NCBI RefSeq assembly: GCF_016906535.1 | Contig: NC_057381.1 | Location: forward strand, 992,001-1,056,000 | Direction of reading: 5' to 3' | DNA length: 64,000 nucleotides | From: Rhizoctonia solani | Lineage: Eukaryota > Basidiomycota > Agaricomycetes > Cantharellales > Ceratobasidiaceae | Shown here: one piece after another, positions 10,319 through 25,526 of the stretch | How positions within the stretch are numbered: the stretch's first letter is position 1 | Layout: each line of letters opens with the position of its first letter | Position numbers and translations under genes: made by a program | Notes under the pieces: generated by a model | Database searches by the model: none | Seen by the model: the letters and a program-made list of their open reading frames with translations, nothing else | What the model was told of the DNA's origin: nothing

Positions 10319-13300
10319 TACCATATTTATGTTCGATATGCTTCAGTTTCACCGTCTCGATCTTTGCATGCCAACCGATACAACCACCAGGCTCCCCAAG
10401 ATGCAGCTAAAGATATACCTGGTATGGAGCGCTCGAAATGAAGTAGGGACCACACTGATCTTGACTTGATAGTCATTGGTATACCATACTCACAACTTAC
10501 GGTTGGAGTCGCGGTCGAAGGTTTCCCAGGGGAGCGCCGCGTGGCTCTGACACCTGTTAACACCGCTCTACTTCTTAAGAAAGGCTTTAAACAAGTTCTA
10601 GTTGAAGAGGGTGCTGGATTTCAAGCCGAATTTTCTGACGAGGACTATAAGAAAGCTGGAGGAAAGATATCCACTCGAGATGCAGTATACGAACAAGCCG
10701 ATGTCTTGCTCAAAGTCCGCTCACCAATGCTCGAGAAGGGATTGTCGAGCTCCAAATCGGAGATCGATATGATCCGACCAGAGAGCACCTTGATTTCTTT
10801 TCTTTACCCAGCGCAAAATAAGGAATTGATTGAACAACTTCAAAGGAAAAAAGTTACGGCATTCGGGATGGATTGTGTACCCAGGATATCTCGCGCGCAA
10901 TCTTTGGATGCTTTGAGGTGTGTGTTCGTTCCAATCTGGGTTTGAATATTTTGATTATTAATCTATGTAGTTCTATGGCAAATGTCGCGGGTTACAAGGC
11001 TGTTTTAGAAGCTGCAAACGTTTTTGGTCGATTCCTTACTGGTCAGGTTACTGCTGCTGGAAAAATTCCTCCCTGCAAGATGCTCGTTATTGGTGCCGGG
11101 GTGGCTGGCTTGAGTGCGATTGCCACAGTGAGTACTGTCCGCTTTCGATTGAGATTCATCTTAAAGGATATTTATAGGCTCGTCGTATGGGTGCTATTGT
11201 GCGAGGCTTTGACACTCGTCCGGCAGTTCGTGAACAGGTTCAGTCTCTTGGTGCCGAATTTTTGGAAGTCGCTATTCAGGAAGATGGCTCGGGTACAGGT
11301 GGATACGCTAAAACTATGTCCAAGGAATTCATCGAGGCAGAAATGGCACTATTCATGGAGCAATGCAAGGAAGTTGACATTATCATTACTACGGTATGGC
11401 CATTTATGGCATCAATGGAGTCACCTTAGACTAACTTGGACTCAGGCCCTCATTCCTGGCAAACCGGCTCCAAAGTTGATCACCAAAGATATGGTTAATG
11501 CGATGAAACAAGGCTCGGTTATTGTTGATTTGGCTGCTGAGAACGGCGGAAACTGTGAACTCACGCGTCCAGGAGAGATGTATACTCATGCCGGCGTCAA
11601 CATCATCGGTGCGTCTACCGGCTGCCTCATATCGAACCACACGAGTTAAACATGATTTACTTAGGCTACACGGATCTCCCTTCGCGTCTGGCTAGACAGT
11701 CCTCAAACCTCTACTCTAACAATATAACAAAATTCCTTCTGACTCTTACTACCCCACAACATGAGTCTCAGCTAGCCATTGATATGTCGGATGAAATTGC
11801 GCGCCGATCAGTCGTTCTGCACCAAGGCGAAGTCCTCTGGCCTGCTCCCGCTCCGGTCGTCCAAGCTCCTGCCGCTTCTGCTACTCCCCCAGCTGAAGTT
11901 AAGCCCGAGGCCAAGGCGATCACACCATGGCAAAAGGCTTCAAGAGAGGTGGCAACTCTAACCGGTGCGATGGGTAGTGTTGTTGCACTTGGAAAGATCA
12001 CTGGTCCTGCATTTATGAGCAACTTTTACACGTTTGGTTTGGCTGGACGTGAGTCATCTCCATCTCCTTGGACATGTTTATCGGGTCGAATACTGATGCG
12101 GCTGCGTGACAGTGATCGGGTATCGTGCGGTTTGGGGTGTTACCCCAGCATTACATAGTCCACTCATGAGTGTTACCAATGCCATTTCCGGTACGTCCTT
12201 ATCCCATAATCTCGAGTGTGGTATTAATTCTCCATTTAGGTATGGTTGGAATTGGCGGCCTATTCATCATGGGCGGCGGATACCTACCTCACACTATCCC
12301 TCAAGTACTTGGGGCCCTGTCGGTTATGCTCGCAAGTCTAAACGTCTTCGGAGGGTTCATCATTACCCAGCGCATGCTCGACATGTTTAAGCGCCCTGGC
12401 GATCCACCCGAATATCCATGGCTATATGCGGTTCCGGGAGTCGTATTCACTGGTGCATTTTTGGCTGCCGCGTCGACCGGAATGGCAGGTTTAGTTCAGG
12501 CTGGGTATCTGACGAGTAGTTTGTTGTGCATTGGTACGTCCCTCTCCCTATTAAGTGCACTTGATGGCTGATGGTGGCGACCAGGTGGTCTCTCTGGACT
12601 TGCATCCCAATCTACCGCTAGACAAGGCAATGCACTCGGTATTCTCGGTGTTGGGTCTGGAATTGTCTCTTCTCTCGCGGCAGTAGGCTTCCCCACACCC
12701 GTTCTTGTGCAGTTCAGTGCTTTGGCTTCGATTGGAGCTATTCTAGGCCGATGGATCGGACGTCGGATTACTGGAACCGAACTTCCTCAAACCGTTGCTG
12801 CGCTGCATTCGGTAGTTGGTTTGGCCGCAGTATTCACGAGCATCGGAAGCGTCATGGCTGAGGTTGGACATGTCGAATTGAGCACTTTACATATGGTCAC
12901 TGCGTACCTCGGTGTTCTTGTTGGAGGGATTACGTTCACTGGTCCGTCTCTTTCCTGTTATTTGTTTGAGCATTGATTAATCATTCATAATAACAGGCAG
13001 TATCGTTGCTTTCCTTAAACTCGCCGGCAAGATGGGCAGCAAACCTCTTGTGCTCCCTGGTCGTCACTTGATCAATTCCAGTCTGCTCGCAACCAATTTT
13101 GCTACACTCGGAGCATTTGTTACCATGGCTCCGTCTGCACCTGCTATCGCGGCACTGTGCCTCACTGGAAATGCTGCTTTGAGTTTTATCAAGGGATATA
13201 CGACAACCGCTGCTATCGGTGGCGCTGGTACGTCTCACTTTTTCTTTGAAACATGCCATCGCGTTTGAAACTGATTGGGGGTCTTCAGATATGCCCGTTG

Positions 13301-14321
13301 TGATAACTGTATTGAATGCCTATTCCGGATTTGCACTCGTTGCAGAGGGTGAGTCGAGCTGGTAGAGGATAGGTACCTGATTAACAGGGCGTTAGGTTTC
13401 ATGTTGCAGAACGATCTATTGACAGCCGTCGGAAGTTTGATTGGAATATCTGGCTCTATCCTGTCGTATATTATGGTGTGTTCTTTGTCTTTGCGCATAT
13501 AGACATGTTTCTAACAGGGCTTGCTAGTGTGTTGCCATGAATCGTAGCCTAACCAACGTTCTCTTCGGCGGCATTGCACCAACACCTACAGGCGTGACTC
13601 ATAAGATAGAAGGCACAGTAACGAAGACAAACGTAGACGAAGTCGTAGACTCATTGATCGGGGCGGAGAACGTTATTATTACACCTGGGTACGAGTTTCT
13701 CAGCTTCCAACCTCCACTTGTAGTGTATACCTATTAACCGGTGATTTTAGATATGGAATGGCAGTCGCCAAGGCTCAGTTTGCTATAGCCGAGATGACTA
13801 ATCTGCTACGTGCACGGGGAATCAACGTGCGTTTCGCGGTGCATCCCGTCTCGGGACGAATGCCGGGACAATGCAACGTCCTGCTCGCAGAGGCTGGGGT
13901 ACCTTATGATTGTACGTCTTAATTTCCCGAGCGCCCGCCTCAACTCGGACTGACCAGCCGGTTGTAGTGGTGTTTGAAATGGACGAAATCAACGATGACT
14001 TTGGTGATACTGATATTGTTCTCGTAATTGGCGCAAACGACACGGTTAACCCTATTGCACTCGAGCCTGGATCATCGATTGCCGGTATGCCGGTCTTGCA
14101 CGTATGGAAGAGTAAACAGGTGGTGGTGATGAAGCGAGGCATGTCCAGTGGATATGGTATGTATATATATGCACTTATCCAGACGAACCTCCTGCTGACA
14201 AAATTTCACAGCCGATGTGCCCAACCCTCTCTTCTACAAGCCTAATACGCGAATGTTGTTTGGAGATGCCAAGGATCTGTGCGACGCACTCAAAGTCGGG
14301 ATTGAAAAGGCGCCCAAGTAG
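10319..14321 (+). CDS. NNT: Mitochondrial proton-translocating NAD(P) transhydrogenase (fused alpha-beta)
   Basis: This inner-membrane enzyme couples hydride transfer between NADH and NADP+ to proton translocation, supplying matrix NADPH. Domain I (NAD-binding) is clear from [12 protein letters not shown] and [13 protein letters not shown] through [20 protein letters not shown], the Rossmann loop [13 protein letters not shown] and [13 protein letters not shown]. Domain II follows from about 11950 to 13540 as several hydrophobic helices in separate exons. Domain III (NADP-binding) closes the protein with [32 protein letters not shown] and [20 protein letters not shown]. The stop is TAG 14319-14321. 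About ten short GT..AG introns were inferred from frame changes. All three domains are in one polypeptide, as in mitochondrial enzymes. The basic Ser/Arg-rich segment before domain I (10340-10430) looks like a targeting peptide. No in-frame ATG precedes it, so the start codon lies in an unplaced upstream exon. Confidence 0.93.
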
Positions 14322-14563
14322 TTACAGCACACAAATGTAGAATAAATTTGAAATCACATGCATATACATATTCGAGATTCCAACGAAATATGGAAAGTTA
14401 GCGAGAAAGGAGCGTACTGTAGGGTCGCGTGGACAAGCGTGAGTGTGTTAGGAGGAGTGTGGCAGGCTGTGAGAGGGAGGAAGAGGCCCGGGTTGCTCCG
14501 AGAACCCTTTGGAAAGTGGGTATTTGGGCGGAATGGGCTGAACGCGACTTGAACCAACCCACC

Positions 14564-17217
<2,654 letters not shown>

Positions 17218-18370
17218 AAATCCGGGGTCAAAATCGGGCTTGGTTTCCATGTGTGATCTCCGTCTTGGGATCCGGTATTTGATCGGAATGAAAATTACTA
17301 TGATGTTCCAACTCGAGTACTAATTTTGGAGATTTAGTACATAAAACTTAAGATTCACTGTCAGAAATGTTTGGCTACCTTTACAGCGGATGTGATAGTG
17401 GCTACAAACAGCCGTTCACTTTTGCTGTATATATGTTTGTGAAACATTTTGAACCCAGTCTAACGGTTACAATATGAGGCAATTAGTGAGGGCAACCATC
17501 GTTTGAACCGTGTGTATCGGCCAACGCAACTGTCTTGCGGAGAGAGCTGACTATAGTGGTAGCACAGTAGGATTATGGCGCAATGTGAGAATTATCTCTC
17601 AGAGTTATCTCCGTCGGGCAGTGCGCAATGGACCGACGGAATGAGTGTGTTGGTAAGGGGCCTGATGCCATCTGATCGCGCAACGTGTTTTCCGCCGGCT
17701 CGCTCCCCAGAGTTCCTCCCTGAACACTAAAAAAGTCTCATTGGATCATTGCCATCCTTATTCTGTGTTTGTGTCGTGTGTGTTTCGGCAGGAATATGCA
17801 TCCGTTCGATAGAATATTTGTGACAATTCTGTTCGACCCACTCTTAAGAGGCGAAGAGGGAGGCGCAGAGCCGATATTGTGGGCTCGCAAAAAGGGAAGA
17901 AGTCGGCTAGAACGAGTACTGCCACTGATCCCCACTTGTGCCTTTGCAACAACCCTGTCGATTCCGAGCAACTGTTTAAGGATAGTACTGTAGGGAAAGG
18001 GGGGAGGGGGACTCAGTTACCAATCCATTTGTGTATGATCCACAGGACCAAATACTGGTTGCGTGTCGATCACGGATCCTAGATTCGAGAAACAGGCTGC
18101 GGTCCGATACCAAGTTCATATAAATACCCCTTATGACTGCCCTTCGGTGGAGCTCAGCTTCTCTTTGCCCATCCCACCCGTTCATACCTGTAGGATCGCC
18201 TTTGCTCGGTCCTAGTAAACTACTTAAGACTTCCACATAACGCGTGAGCCTCCCAGGGCGATTCGCCTTTTTCTTCTCATTTGGACCGAGTTATATGCTA
18301 CTACGCTTGCCTTGGCTCTGGGGGTCTTACACAGTGCCACTTGCTTGAACTGAAACCCACACTTGCCGCG
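17218..18370. other. Intergenic region with candidate promoter
   Basis: About 1.15 kb. The first half is AT-rich 3' flank. A TATA-like CATATAAATACC lies at about 18117-18128, roughly 250 bases upstream of the next ATG, so the following gene may have a long or spliced 5' leader. No coding signal was seen. Confidence 0.4.
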
Positions 18371-19043
18371 ATGCCAGATAACTTTCAAGACTACTCATAT
18401 CTTTCGCACCCCTCCCCTTCTGGGAGCTCCGATTCGCACTCGTCCAGTGGTGACGCAACCAGCACCGTTTCCAGTGGCGTAGGATTCACAGAATGGACAC
18501 GCAATTATGATCTCGACGCTCTTTACAGCGCCGAGTTCATGGATGAGATGACGGAGCAAGAACTCATGGAATGCCTCGCAAACTTTCCTGGGGAGGAGAT
18601 GTTTCCAGAGTCGCAGACGATTCACCCTCATCTCTTGCAGAGTTTCTCCCCTGTTCAGAATAGTAAGCCCCCCCCCCACTTTAAGAGTCCTTCCGAGATT
18701 TAATCAATCATATTCGATATTCAATTGTGTAGTTCAGAATCCAGCCTCTTTAACGTCAATGTTTATGACGGCGCAGCCAGATTCGTTTAATCCACCTCAT
18801 GTGCCGTTCAGTCCTGCGAGCACTCGGTCACCTGGACAGGCACATCAGTTCTTTGCTTCGCCCCCTCAAGCATCGCCCTCCTCGCGTCAACTGCCACCCC
18901 TCCGCCCCATCGTCACGCTTCCCAGCTCTCCCAGCTCCCAAGCGTCATCAAGTTCATCAGCCGGGCCCCCCGGCGATACCCAACGCCTATCCCTCCCAGC
19001 CCCCGGCGACATGAACTATTCTTCCTGCGAAGTCATTATGTAA
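18371..19043 (+). CDS. Low-complexity hypothetical protein
   Basis: ATG 18371 opens a Ser/His-rich stretch, then a short ordered-looking acidic block (FTEWTRNYDLDALY, FMDEMTEQELMECLANFPGE). After an intron at about 18662-18732 (GTAAGC..TGTGTAG) comes a Pro/Ser-rich tail with SSPSSQASSSSSAGPP. It ends at TAA 19041-19043, about 200 residues in all. The pattern of a Ser/Pro-rich disordered protein with a small acidic helix resembles transcription activators, but nothing allows a family call. A 10-C run sits at the start of the intron (18668-18677). Function unknown. Confidence 0.55.
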
Positions 19044-19851
19044 CTCCTCGTTTTTCCGACCATGCATACATGATCACCAGTCACACGTGTTACTCGAATC
19101 TTCACGGGCCGTGTGGTGTGTGGGGGGATGATAGTATACTCCTTTTTACCGTAATTATGGGAACTGCCATTTCCAGTCTTCTTATCCTTTTTCTACACAT
19201 GTTTCTATTCTTCTGTCTTTCATGCTCTATCAACGTGATCCATCTCGGGTCATACTTACCCCATGTATGCGCCTCAATCAATCACTAGCTGTCATTGTAC
19301 AATGTTGTATTCGAGAAGACACCGGGTATCGCTGTCTGTCCATTTAAATTAATTTATTCGATGCTCTAAATTTTATTCATTTCAAACTGCTACCTGAGTT
19401 CGTGATGTTTGGTACCCCTGTATCGAACTCCATGGGGAGTTGAATCAGCTGTGATGTTGTCCACAGGGACTTTGGTCGGACCAATTTCTTGGCGATCCAA
19501 CGGGCATCCATGGCCGAGGGTGTTTTGGTTGATCTTGTGCATGGCCTCTGATAATTATTAGATCGCCTGATCCAGGTTATTGGGAAATCAAAAACGCATG
19601 ATTTCATGGTCAAGCCGAGTAGGAACAGAACCAAAAGTGCTGTGCACACTGGGGATTGCCACCAGATCCTGTTTGTGAAGTTTCGTGAGAATGCTCGCGT
19701 GTGTGGCAGATGGGCGGTTATGTCGCTCAGGTGGCTAAGCTCTGGTACATTGCCCGAGTTAAAACTGCCGTGTCAAATAATTGTGGTAGAAAAGCAATCA
19801 CTGCATTATGGAGTCATCAAGATTAAAATTACATGGAAGATAGTAGCGAGT
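19044..19851. other. Convergent intergenic region
   Basis: About 800 bases between the hypothetical protein (+) and the NPC2-like gene (-). A minus-strand open frame at 19377-19649 has no recognisable content, so I do not call it. Presumably 3' UTRs. Confidence 0.35.
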
Positions 19852-20643
19852 CTACCACAGGTTGTGGCCAAGCATGAAATCAACATTAAGTTTGACACAG
19901 GCGAGATCTTCCTCATCAGCAGAATATCCTTTCACGTCGACTGTAAATTTGGCTGTACATCGGAATTAGTCTCAATGTCTGGTTGATTCGCAGGGCTAAG
20001 CATACCTCGCGGGATCTCCTTAGGTAATGCAACAGTCTGAACAACAGTGTGATCACCCTTTTGGACCGGGCATTGAATGGTTGCGTTGGCGTTGCGTCTT
20101 GATTACCAGATAAGCAAAATGATTAATTCTAGGATATGGCCAACTCACGCTTCTTCACAGATATCGAATCGTTTATTCAACAATTTAATCAAACCGAGCT
20201 TAACAGTAACGTCGGCGTATGCTCCCTCCTAGTGTGGTATGAGTGTTAGGTATCTGAAAATGTTGGAGTGGGATGGCATACTTCAATCGGTTGATCGGCT
20301 GTAGCAATAACTGTGACTGTCAAGTCCTGCCTAAATATTCTGTGAATAATCGCTAATAGGGCCAAATGTGTGACATACCCAGGCTTAGGTGGGTCTGGAG
20401 AAACTTCGATAGACTTGATCTGGACACCATCAGATGGCACTAAAAAGCAGTTTCGTGAGTAAAAGAGAAAAACTCGACAAACACTATTTTGGACTCACAA
20501 CCACAATCGGTCCAACTCCATCGGCTCTGCGTGAAAATAGGCGATTCGCCATTTAAAACCAAGTCGGGACGAGTGAAAGACAGCGCTGAAGCAGCGAATG
20601 GTGAAAGAGAAGCAGCAAGCAGAGCAACCTTGGGGAAATACAT
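19852..20643 (-). CDS. NPC2: NPC2/ML-domain lipid-transfer protein (phosphatidylglycerol/phosphatidylinositol transfer type)
   Basis: A small secreted or vacuolar sterol/phospholipid carrier of the ML (MD-2-related lipid-recognition) family. The start is ATG 20641-20643, with a clear signal peptide (MYFPKVALLAASLSPFAASA). Next come a Cys-containing strand (WSWTDCG), PSDGVQIKSIEVSPDPPKPG, DLTVTVIATADQPIE, YADVTVKLGLIKLLNKRFDI with a CEE motif, and QCPVQKGDHTVVQTVALP. The last exon reads FTVDVKGYSADEEDLACVKL, followed by a stop at 19852-19854. The exon set gives about 170 residues, the usual length, and the Cys spacing of the disulphide-bonded beta-sandwich is retained. Start choice is based on the signal peptide; an upstream in-frame start would bury it. 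Confidence 0.88.
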
Positions 20644-20891
20644 GATTCGGGAATGCAGGTGTGCGGGTGTCGTGAGGTATGTTGTGGCAGAAGGCAAGAG
20701 CCGGGGCGGCCAATCAACACTGATGACGCTAGCGCTGGCGGGTATATGACGTAATCATTAACGTCCATTACACCGGCAAATAGCGCGCATATATTCGGAC
20801 TCAAACATTCATTTTGCTTGACTTTGTTCACACTGGTTTACACTCGCACAGAAACTGACGATGTTTATTAAAATATTTGATTTCAACCCGA

Positions 20892-22283
20892 TTAATAACT
20901 GATGTCAATATCTTTCACCTGGACCCGGTTCTCTCCCCTGGGAAAATCGACCATGACCGCCTTGTTTTTGGGAACCCGTTCCCATTCGCCCTCATCCTTG
21001 AAAACTCGGTTAGCTCGTGCGCGGGCTTAGAAAAGTTCCATACCTTTGTAGTTGGTTCACTTGCCACGATGACGTGATTTCCATAGGCCTCTGGACGAAG
21101 TTCATCGGGTCCCACCAGTCCTGTAGCAGCATCACCAGGATCCTCCCACTTGAAATAATTCGGGTGTCCCGGGTACTTCCTGTTCAACGTCACACCTGCT
21201 GAAGTGGAGTAGTACAAAGATGGAGGTTGCTCGACCTCGGAGCTGCGGAAGCGGAACGCCAAGAGTTCCTCTCCATCAGTAGTGCACACATTGAGACTCG
21301 AGGCTGCAAGAGGCGTGGTCGCGTCCGGGAGTTTCCGTTGGAGTGCTATTATATCAGCAATCGCACGTTCGAGCGCGCGCTTCATGTTCTCCAGACCATA
21401 CTGAACAGTCCAGTCATCGCCCAAGTGCGTCATATACAGGGCGGCGAGGTGTTCAGAGTCCGTCGAACCTTTGATATTATTGTACGCTCTGGTACTTAAT
21501 TTGGCGCATAGATCTCGCCTAATCGAACTAAAGTTTGCTACCGATCCGTTGTGCATGAATATGTGTCTTCCGAAAGCGAAGGGGTGGCTGTTGAATTGCT
21601 GCACTTCGGATGTTGCCATTCGAACATGAGCGAACACCGTCCTGCTCGAGGTATTACGGCACAGAGACTGGAAATTGACCTGTATGAACGTATGAGCCGA
21701 CGTGTGTATGTTGGTAATAGCAAACATACGTCGTTTGTAGGTGCGATTATCGTTTTATAGATCTGAGTTGTTAAGGTCAGCACACGAATAAATAAATAGA
21801 CAGGTGATATCTATGTACCTGGGGCATACTGCAAGTCCAATCAGCACAATCAACTACAAGAAAAAAAACAAAACAAAATGGTTTCTTTCACTCACCGGCA
21901 CTTTGCTTCACCATAGTCTTGCATCGTTTTGTTGTAAAAGGCGACACCGGTTCCATCACTGAGAAAGGTTATTGGAATAGTCGGATTTTAGATAGGCTTG
22001 TCGGCAATCGGTGAATACGCACTTGTTAAAATGCGCATTTCGAATAGCACTTTCCGCTTCTTGTTTCTTATCTTCTTCTGCACTCTTATGAGGGAATAGG
22101 CCCGGCAAATAGTGCTCTTTCACTTGTTTCACAATCGAATTCTCGGGACGGTTGAGAATGTCGTCCAAGAGCTAGTAGGGATCAATGAAATCAACTTCTG
22201 GAACATCTAACGCCATAGGGCTAAAGCCCCTGGATACTCACACAGGGCTCTGAATCACTGATATATGCAAACCAACGGCACAT
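20892..22283 (-). CDS. DUG3: Class II glutamine amidotransferase, DUG3-like (glutathione degradation)
   Basis: In yeast, Dug3 with Dug2 starts glutathione degradation by removing the gamma-glutamyl group. The first exon (ATG 22281-22283) is only 14 codons, MCRWFAYISDSEPC, then GTGAGT. Cys2 becomes the N-terminal nucleophile after Met removal. Later exons give LLDDILNRPENSIVKQ, a D-G-T-G-V-A-F segment, YKTIIAPTND, then NFQSLCRNTSSRTVFAHVRM and SHPFAFGRHIFMHNGSVANF, which are the Arg/His/Asn-Gly substrate-binding blocks of Ntn-type glutaminases. STDSEHLAALYMTHLG follows. A last intron (about 21004-21051) leads to EGEWERVPKNKAVMVDF and stop 20892-20894. The nine or so short introns explain why no long frame covers the N-terminus. 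The Ntn glutaminase core appears complete. Confidence 0.9.
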
Positions 22284-22859
22284 AGTGTGAGCTAGAAGGA
22301 GGGGATGGTATCTGCTGATGCTGGTGGTCAACAGGTGTACTAGGCACAGTAGCAATCGATGCCCTATGTACTGAGCCGAAGAGAACGCATGCATAGACCC
22401 GCACCCACATGTATGCTTGCAGGATAGTGATTCTATATGGAATATATTGCATCAATTGTGCTTTGTAAATATTCTGTAATACATGCCAAATCAAGTTGCT
22501 ATTATTGTTCCAAGATGAGGGAGCAGACCAAAAAATGTGGGTGGAGTTGAGATTTCCGAATAGGGAATATCTCCGTGTATGCCTACTATACAGAGTGTAG
22601 ATATGGTATCGTAATGTTTGCAGACGTGTATACCTGCTTCCGGTAGCCCATTTGCTTGTCGAGTCGCCCATGTATACGCCTTGCGAAAGGGTGTGCTTCT
22701 GTTGATAAACGAGACTGTATATTATATTTCCGAGAAGATGGAAGAGAAAGTTGGAGCCAGAAATCGTTTATCCTCGAAAATGTTTTCACATGCGTTCGCT
22801 CCCCAATTATCGATAAATCAAAAAGTCGAAATAGCCCAAATGAGAAGTTAAATTTGTGC
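22284..22859. other. Intergenic region
   Basis: About 575 bases between two minus-strand genes, holding the DUG3-like promoter and the 3' flank of the next gene. Short open frames on both strands show no coding character. Confidence 0.35.
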
Positions 22860-24255
22860 CTAGTTGTCGGTCCAGGCCAGCACGCGATATCCGCGCGCCC
22901 AAAATTCGCCCCCTCCGAATCCAACGCAGGCATGGTCTTCACCGATTGCGGCTTTGCCAGGGTGCCACCCACCTTCGTATGGAGCTTGTGCTATCAAGAT
23001 AGCTCCACCGTGTGCCTCGCGACCTCCTTCAACAGGAATCACTCCAGCCGCCAACTGGGAAGCAAGCTGGGAGCCTTCGATCCAACGAACAGATGCAACA
23101 TCGCCGACCAAAACCTCAAACGAACTTAGCTCGTGTTCGATGGAACCGTACGACAAAGATGCGCCCCCGGCCTGCAAGTGTTTACCGGCCTTTCCAAGGT
23201 GCACACCTCCGGCGTGCCACGCTCGCGCCGAGTAGAGACCGGTTCCGGAGACTTCGGTACCAGTTTGAAGCGCATCGTCGGGTATGCGAGGGAATGAACC
23301 ATGTTGCAAGGCGTGGCGTTCTAGTGCGGCTGGTGTCATATTTTCGGCTTCTGGATGGGGCTCCACCAAGACCCAGCGAATAGCAGGACGGATTGCTCCA
23401 GGCTCACAGTAGCGCTTGGTCCGTGCTCGGGCAGCTTTGAGCCACGCTTCCCGGCCGGTGTCGTCATCTGACTGTAACTCGGCGTACACCCTGCGCTTGA
23501 CATCTTCTCCTGGTTCTCCATGCCGGTATGCCCAGAGACCGAAGCCACCCACGCAACAGACTGCGTCAATCTCGCCCTTCATTTCTTCGCGAAGAACAGC
23601 TTCATTAGTTTCGAGTGCCCGCATTGCATGAGCAAGTGTGCGGTAGGCGGGATGGGTGGGTCCTTCGATGAAACGCGAAAAGGGAAATGGCATAGGCAAC
23701 ACGTAATCAGGGAGGCTCGGTCAGAACGGGACTGCGATTGAGCTTGGGTCACGGGAAGTGGGAGCTTCACATCAGGGTCGGGGGGACGAATGGGATGCTG
23801 CGGTTTGGGTGCATGCAAATAAGGGGCCTGAGGGGCGTTGTACAATGGGCGGTAGCCTGAAGGTAGATGGTATTGAGTAGGGTGGTGGCCGGCAGGGAGA
23901 TAAGTGTAGAAACCGTAGCCGGGTACGTGAGGAGGGGGAGGGGGGATAGAATTGACGGTTGTAGTAGATGCACCGCTCTCAGGATGCACATACATTGGGG
24001 GCGGGTTTTCGTAGGACTGTGGTGGATCTGGGGCGGCGGGAGGGGCAGACTCATTATTCAAGGCCGCCCAGAGTTGAGGGGCCTCGGTAGGCTGTAAGTA
24101 AATAATTAAAGTTAAGCCACGCTGTATGATGAGGAGCGACCTACCTCGCGACCAGGACCAGAAGTATGAGAAACAGAGGACCGATAAAATAGATTATTAA
24201 ATCGAACAACAGCCCCTCTGTTGAACTGCGTGTCTGGGATCCATTTGCGGACCAT
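22860..24255 (-). CDS. Carbohydrate-binding-like N-terminus plus DM9 (DUF3421) domains
   Basis: ATG 24253-24255 starts MVRKWIPDTQFNRGAVVRF, then LFYRSSVSHTS, an aromatic pattern like CBM5/12 chitin/cellulose-binding modules. A 53-nt intron (24094-24146 region) joins TEAPQLWAAL. A Pro/Tyr/His-rich linker follows (PPPPPHVPGYGFYTYLPAGH). The C-terminal half holds a Trp-rich region (AIRWVLVEPHPEAEN) and two DM9 repeats: YSARAWHAGGVHLGKAG with SFEVLVG, and GGAILIAQAPYEGGWHPGKA with ARGYRVLAW. DM9 is a mannose-binding lectin-like fold in other taxa. The stop is 22860-22862. The linker and DM9 frames differ near 23700 and no canonical intron bridges them, so a single-base error, a frameshift or two genes are all possible. 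Role unknown, perhaps glycan recognition. Confidence 0.65.
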
Positions 24256-25526
24256 TTTGAACAGTCCCCAGGGAAGTGTGGGTGGGTATGAAGGAGATGA
24301 TGAAAGGGTCGAGCGAGAAAGAAAAGAGTGGGATCAAAGTCAACTTTAAGTAGTTTTCGAGAGCACTGCCAGCACAGTCAGGGAGTCGAGTCGGTGCAAG
24401 TAGAGCAGATGCTGCGGGAGGACTCGTCACGGACCGGTGTCAGCACAGCTCCCAGCGTTTTTAACCGGAATGATTTGGTCCGAATAGCAGGCGCCCGGTG
24501 ACTTGGAAGAACAAACCAAGGCAGACAATGAGTGATGAGTGTGTTGAAATGAGCAGAATCCAAAGCTCCAATCCTAGTAGACAGCCAAACGGTGGTGGAA
24601 AGGGGCAAGTCCTATTCATCCGAACCACAACGGAATCCCGGGATTGGATGCAGGCGCTCATGGTAATTCCGAGTCTAGGCAACCAAATGCCCCTATTGTA
24701 TTACCCAATTACATGAAAGGCATAGATTTAGACTTAGACTGCACGCTTCTTGAATTGGAAGAGCCACCAGCCTGGAGTCCACATCCATGGATATCTTCAA
24801 CACAGATGAGACAATGTCAACCCGGAATAAATCAGTGCTCCACGGCCCCACCTGAGGATTGATGGTAGATGTTAGATAATCCAATTAGCTGTATTTGCAT
24901 TTATTTACTCCCAATGTGTTGTATACGGCCCTCCAACATCCCGTAGCTGCCAAAACCCCAACCACAAAAGCTGGGTCTGGCCGACGCATCCAATACGGGA
25001 GAGTAGGATTACTGTGCTTTTTTCGTGCTTGAAATCATTGTCACAATAAGCCCCACAAATACCGAGATTTTGTGGCCGAGATATTGGGATCGATTAAAGG
25101 TTCGATGGGTTATGCTGCAGACGTGTGTCAACTTTAAGTGATTACAGTGTTTGTCGCATATGAAAATAAAACGCAGTTCTATATAATTTAGGTGGGCCTA
25201 TGGTTGTTGCGTTCAACATACTACAAATAGGCCTTCTACCAATTGCTTCCGATCTCAATATCCAGTGCGTTGCGAACCGACCACGCTTCACTTTCTCCGG
25301 AGATAGAAACCCGCAGCTACCGAGCGATAAATGACGAGATGGCGTACATTTACCTAAAAGCACAGGACTATCGTCTTTATTCCCTGTTTCGACTGCTAGT
25401 CGGTTGATTCCCCATTGTTGCCTATCTGGGTTTCTCTACGTGCCCGGTGCACTCGCTTTCAATTTTTGTTTAACCATCTTGCTGCAGGCAGCTTCTTTTC
25501 TACCATACATTCATTTTCAACTCGCG
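24256..25526. other. Divergent intergenic region
   Basis: About 1.27 kb between the CBM-like/DM9 gene (-) and the aspartic protease (+). Both promoters should lie here. Scattered short frames (for example 24498-24862 plus) lack codon structure and homology. No repeat was seen. Confidence 0.4.
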
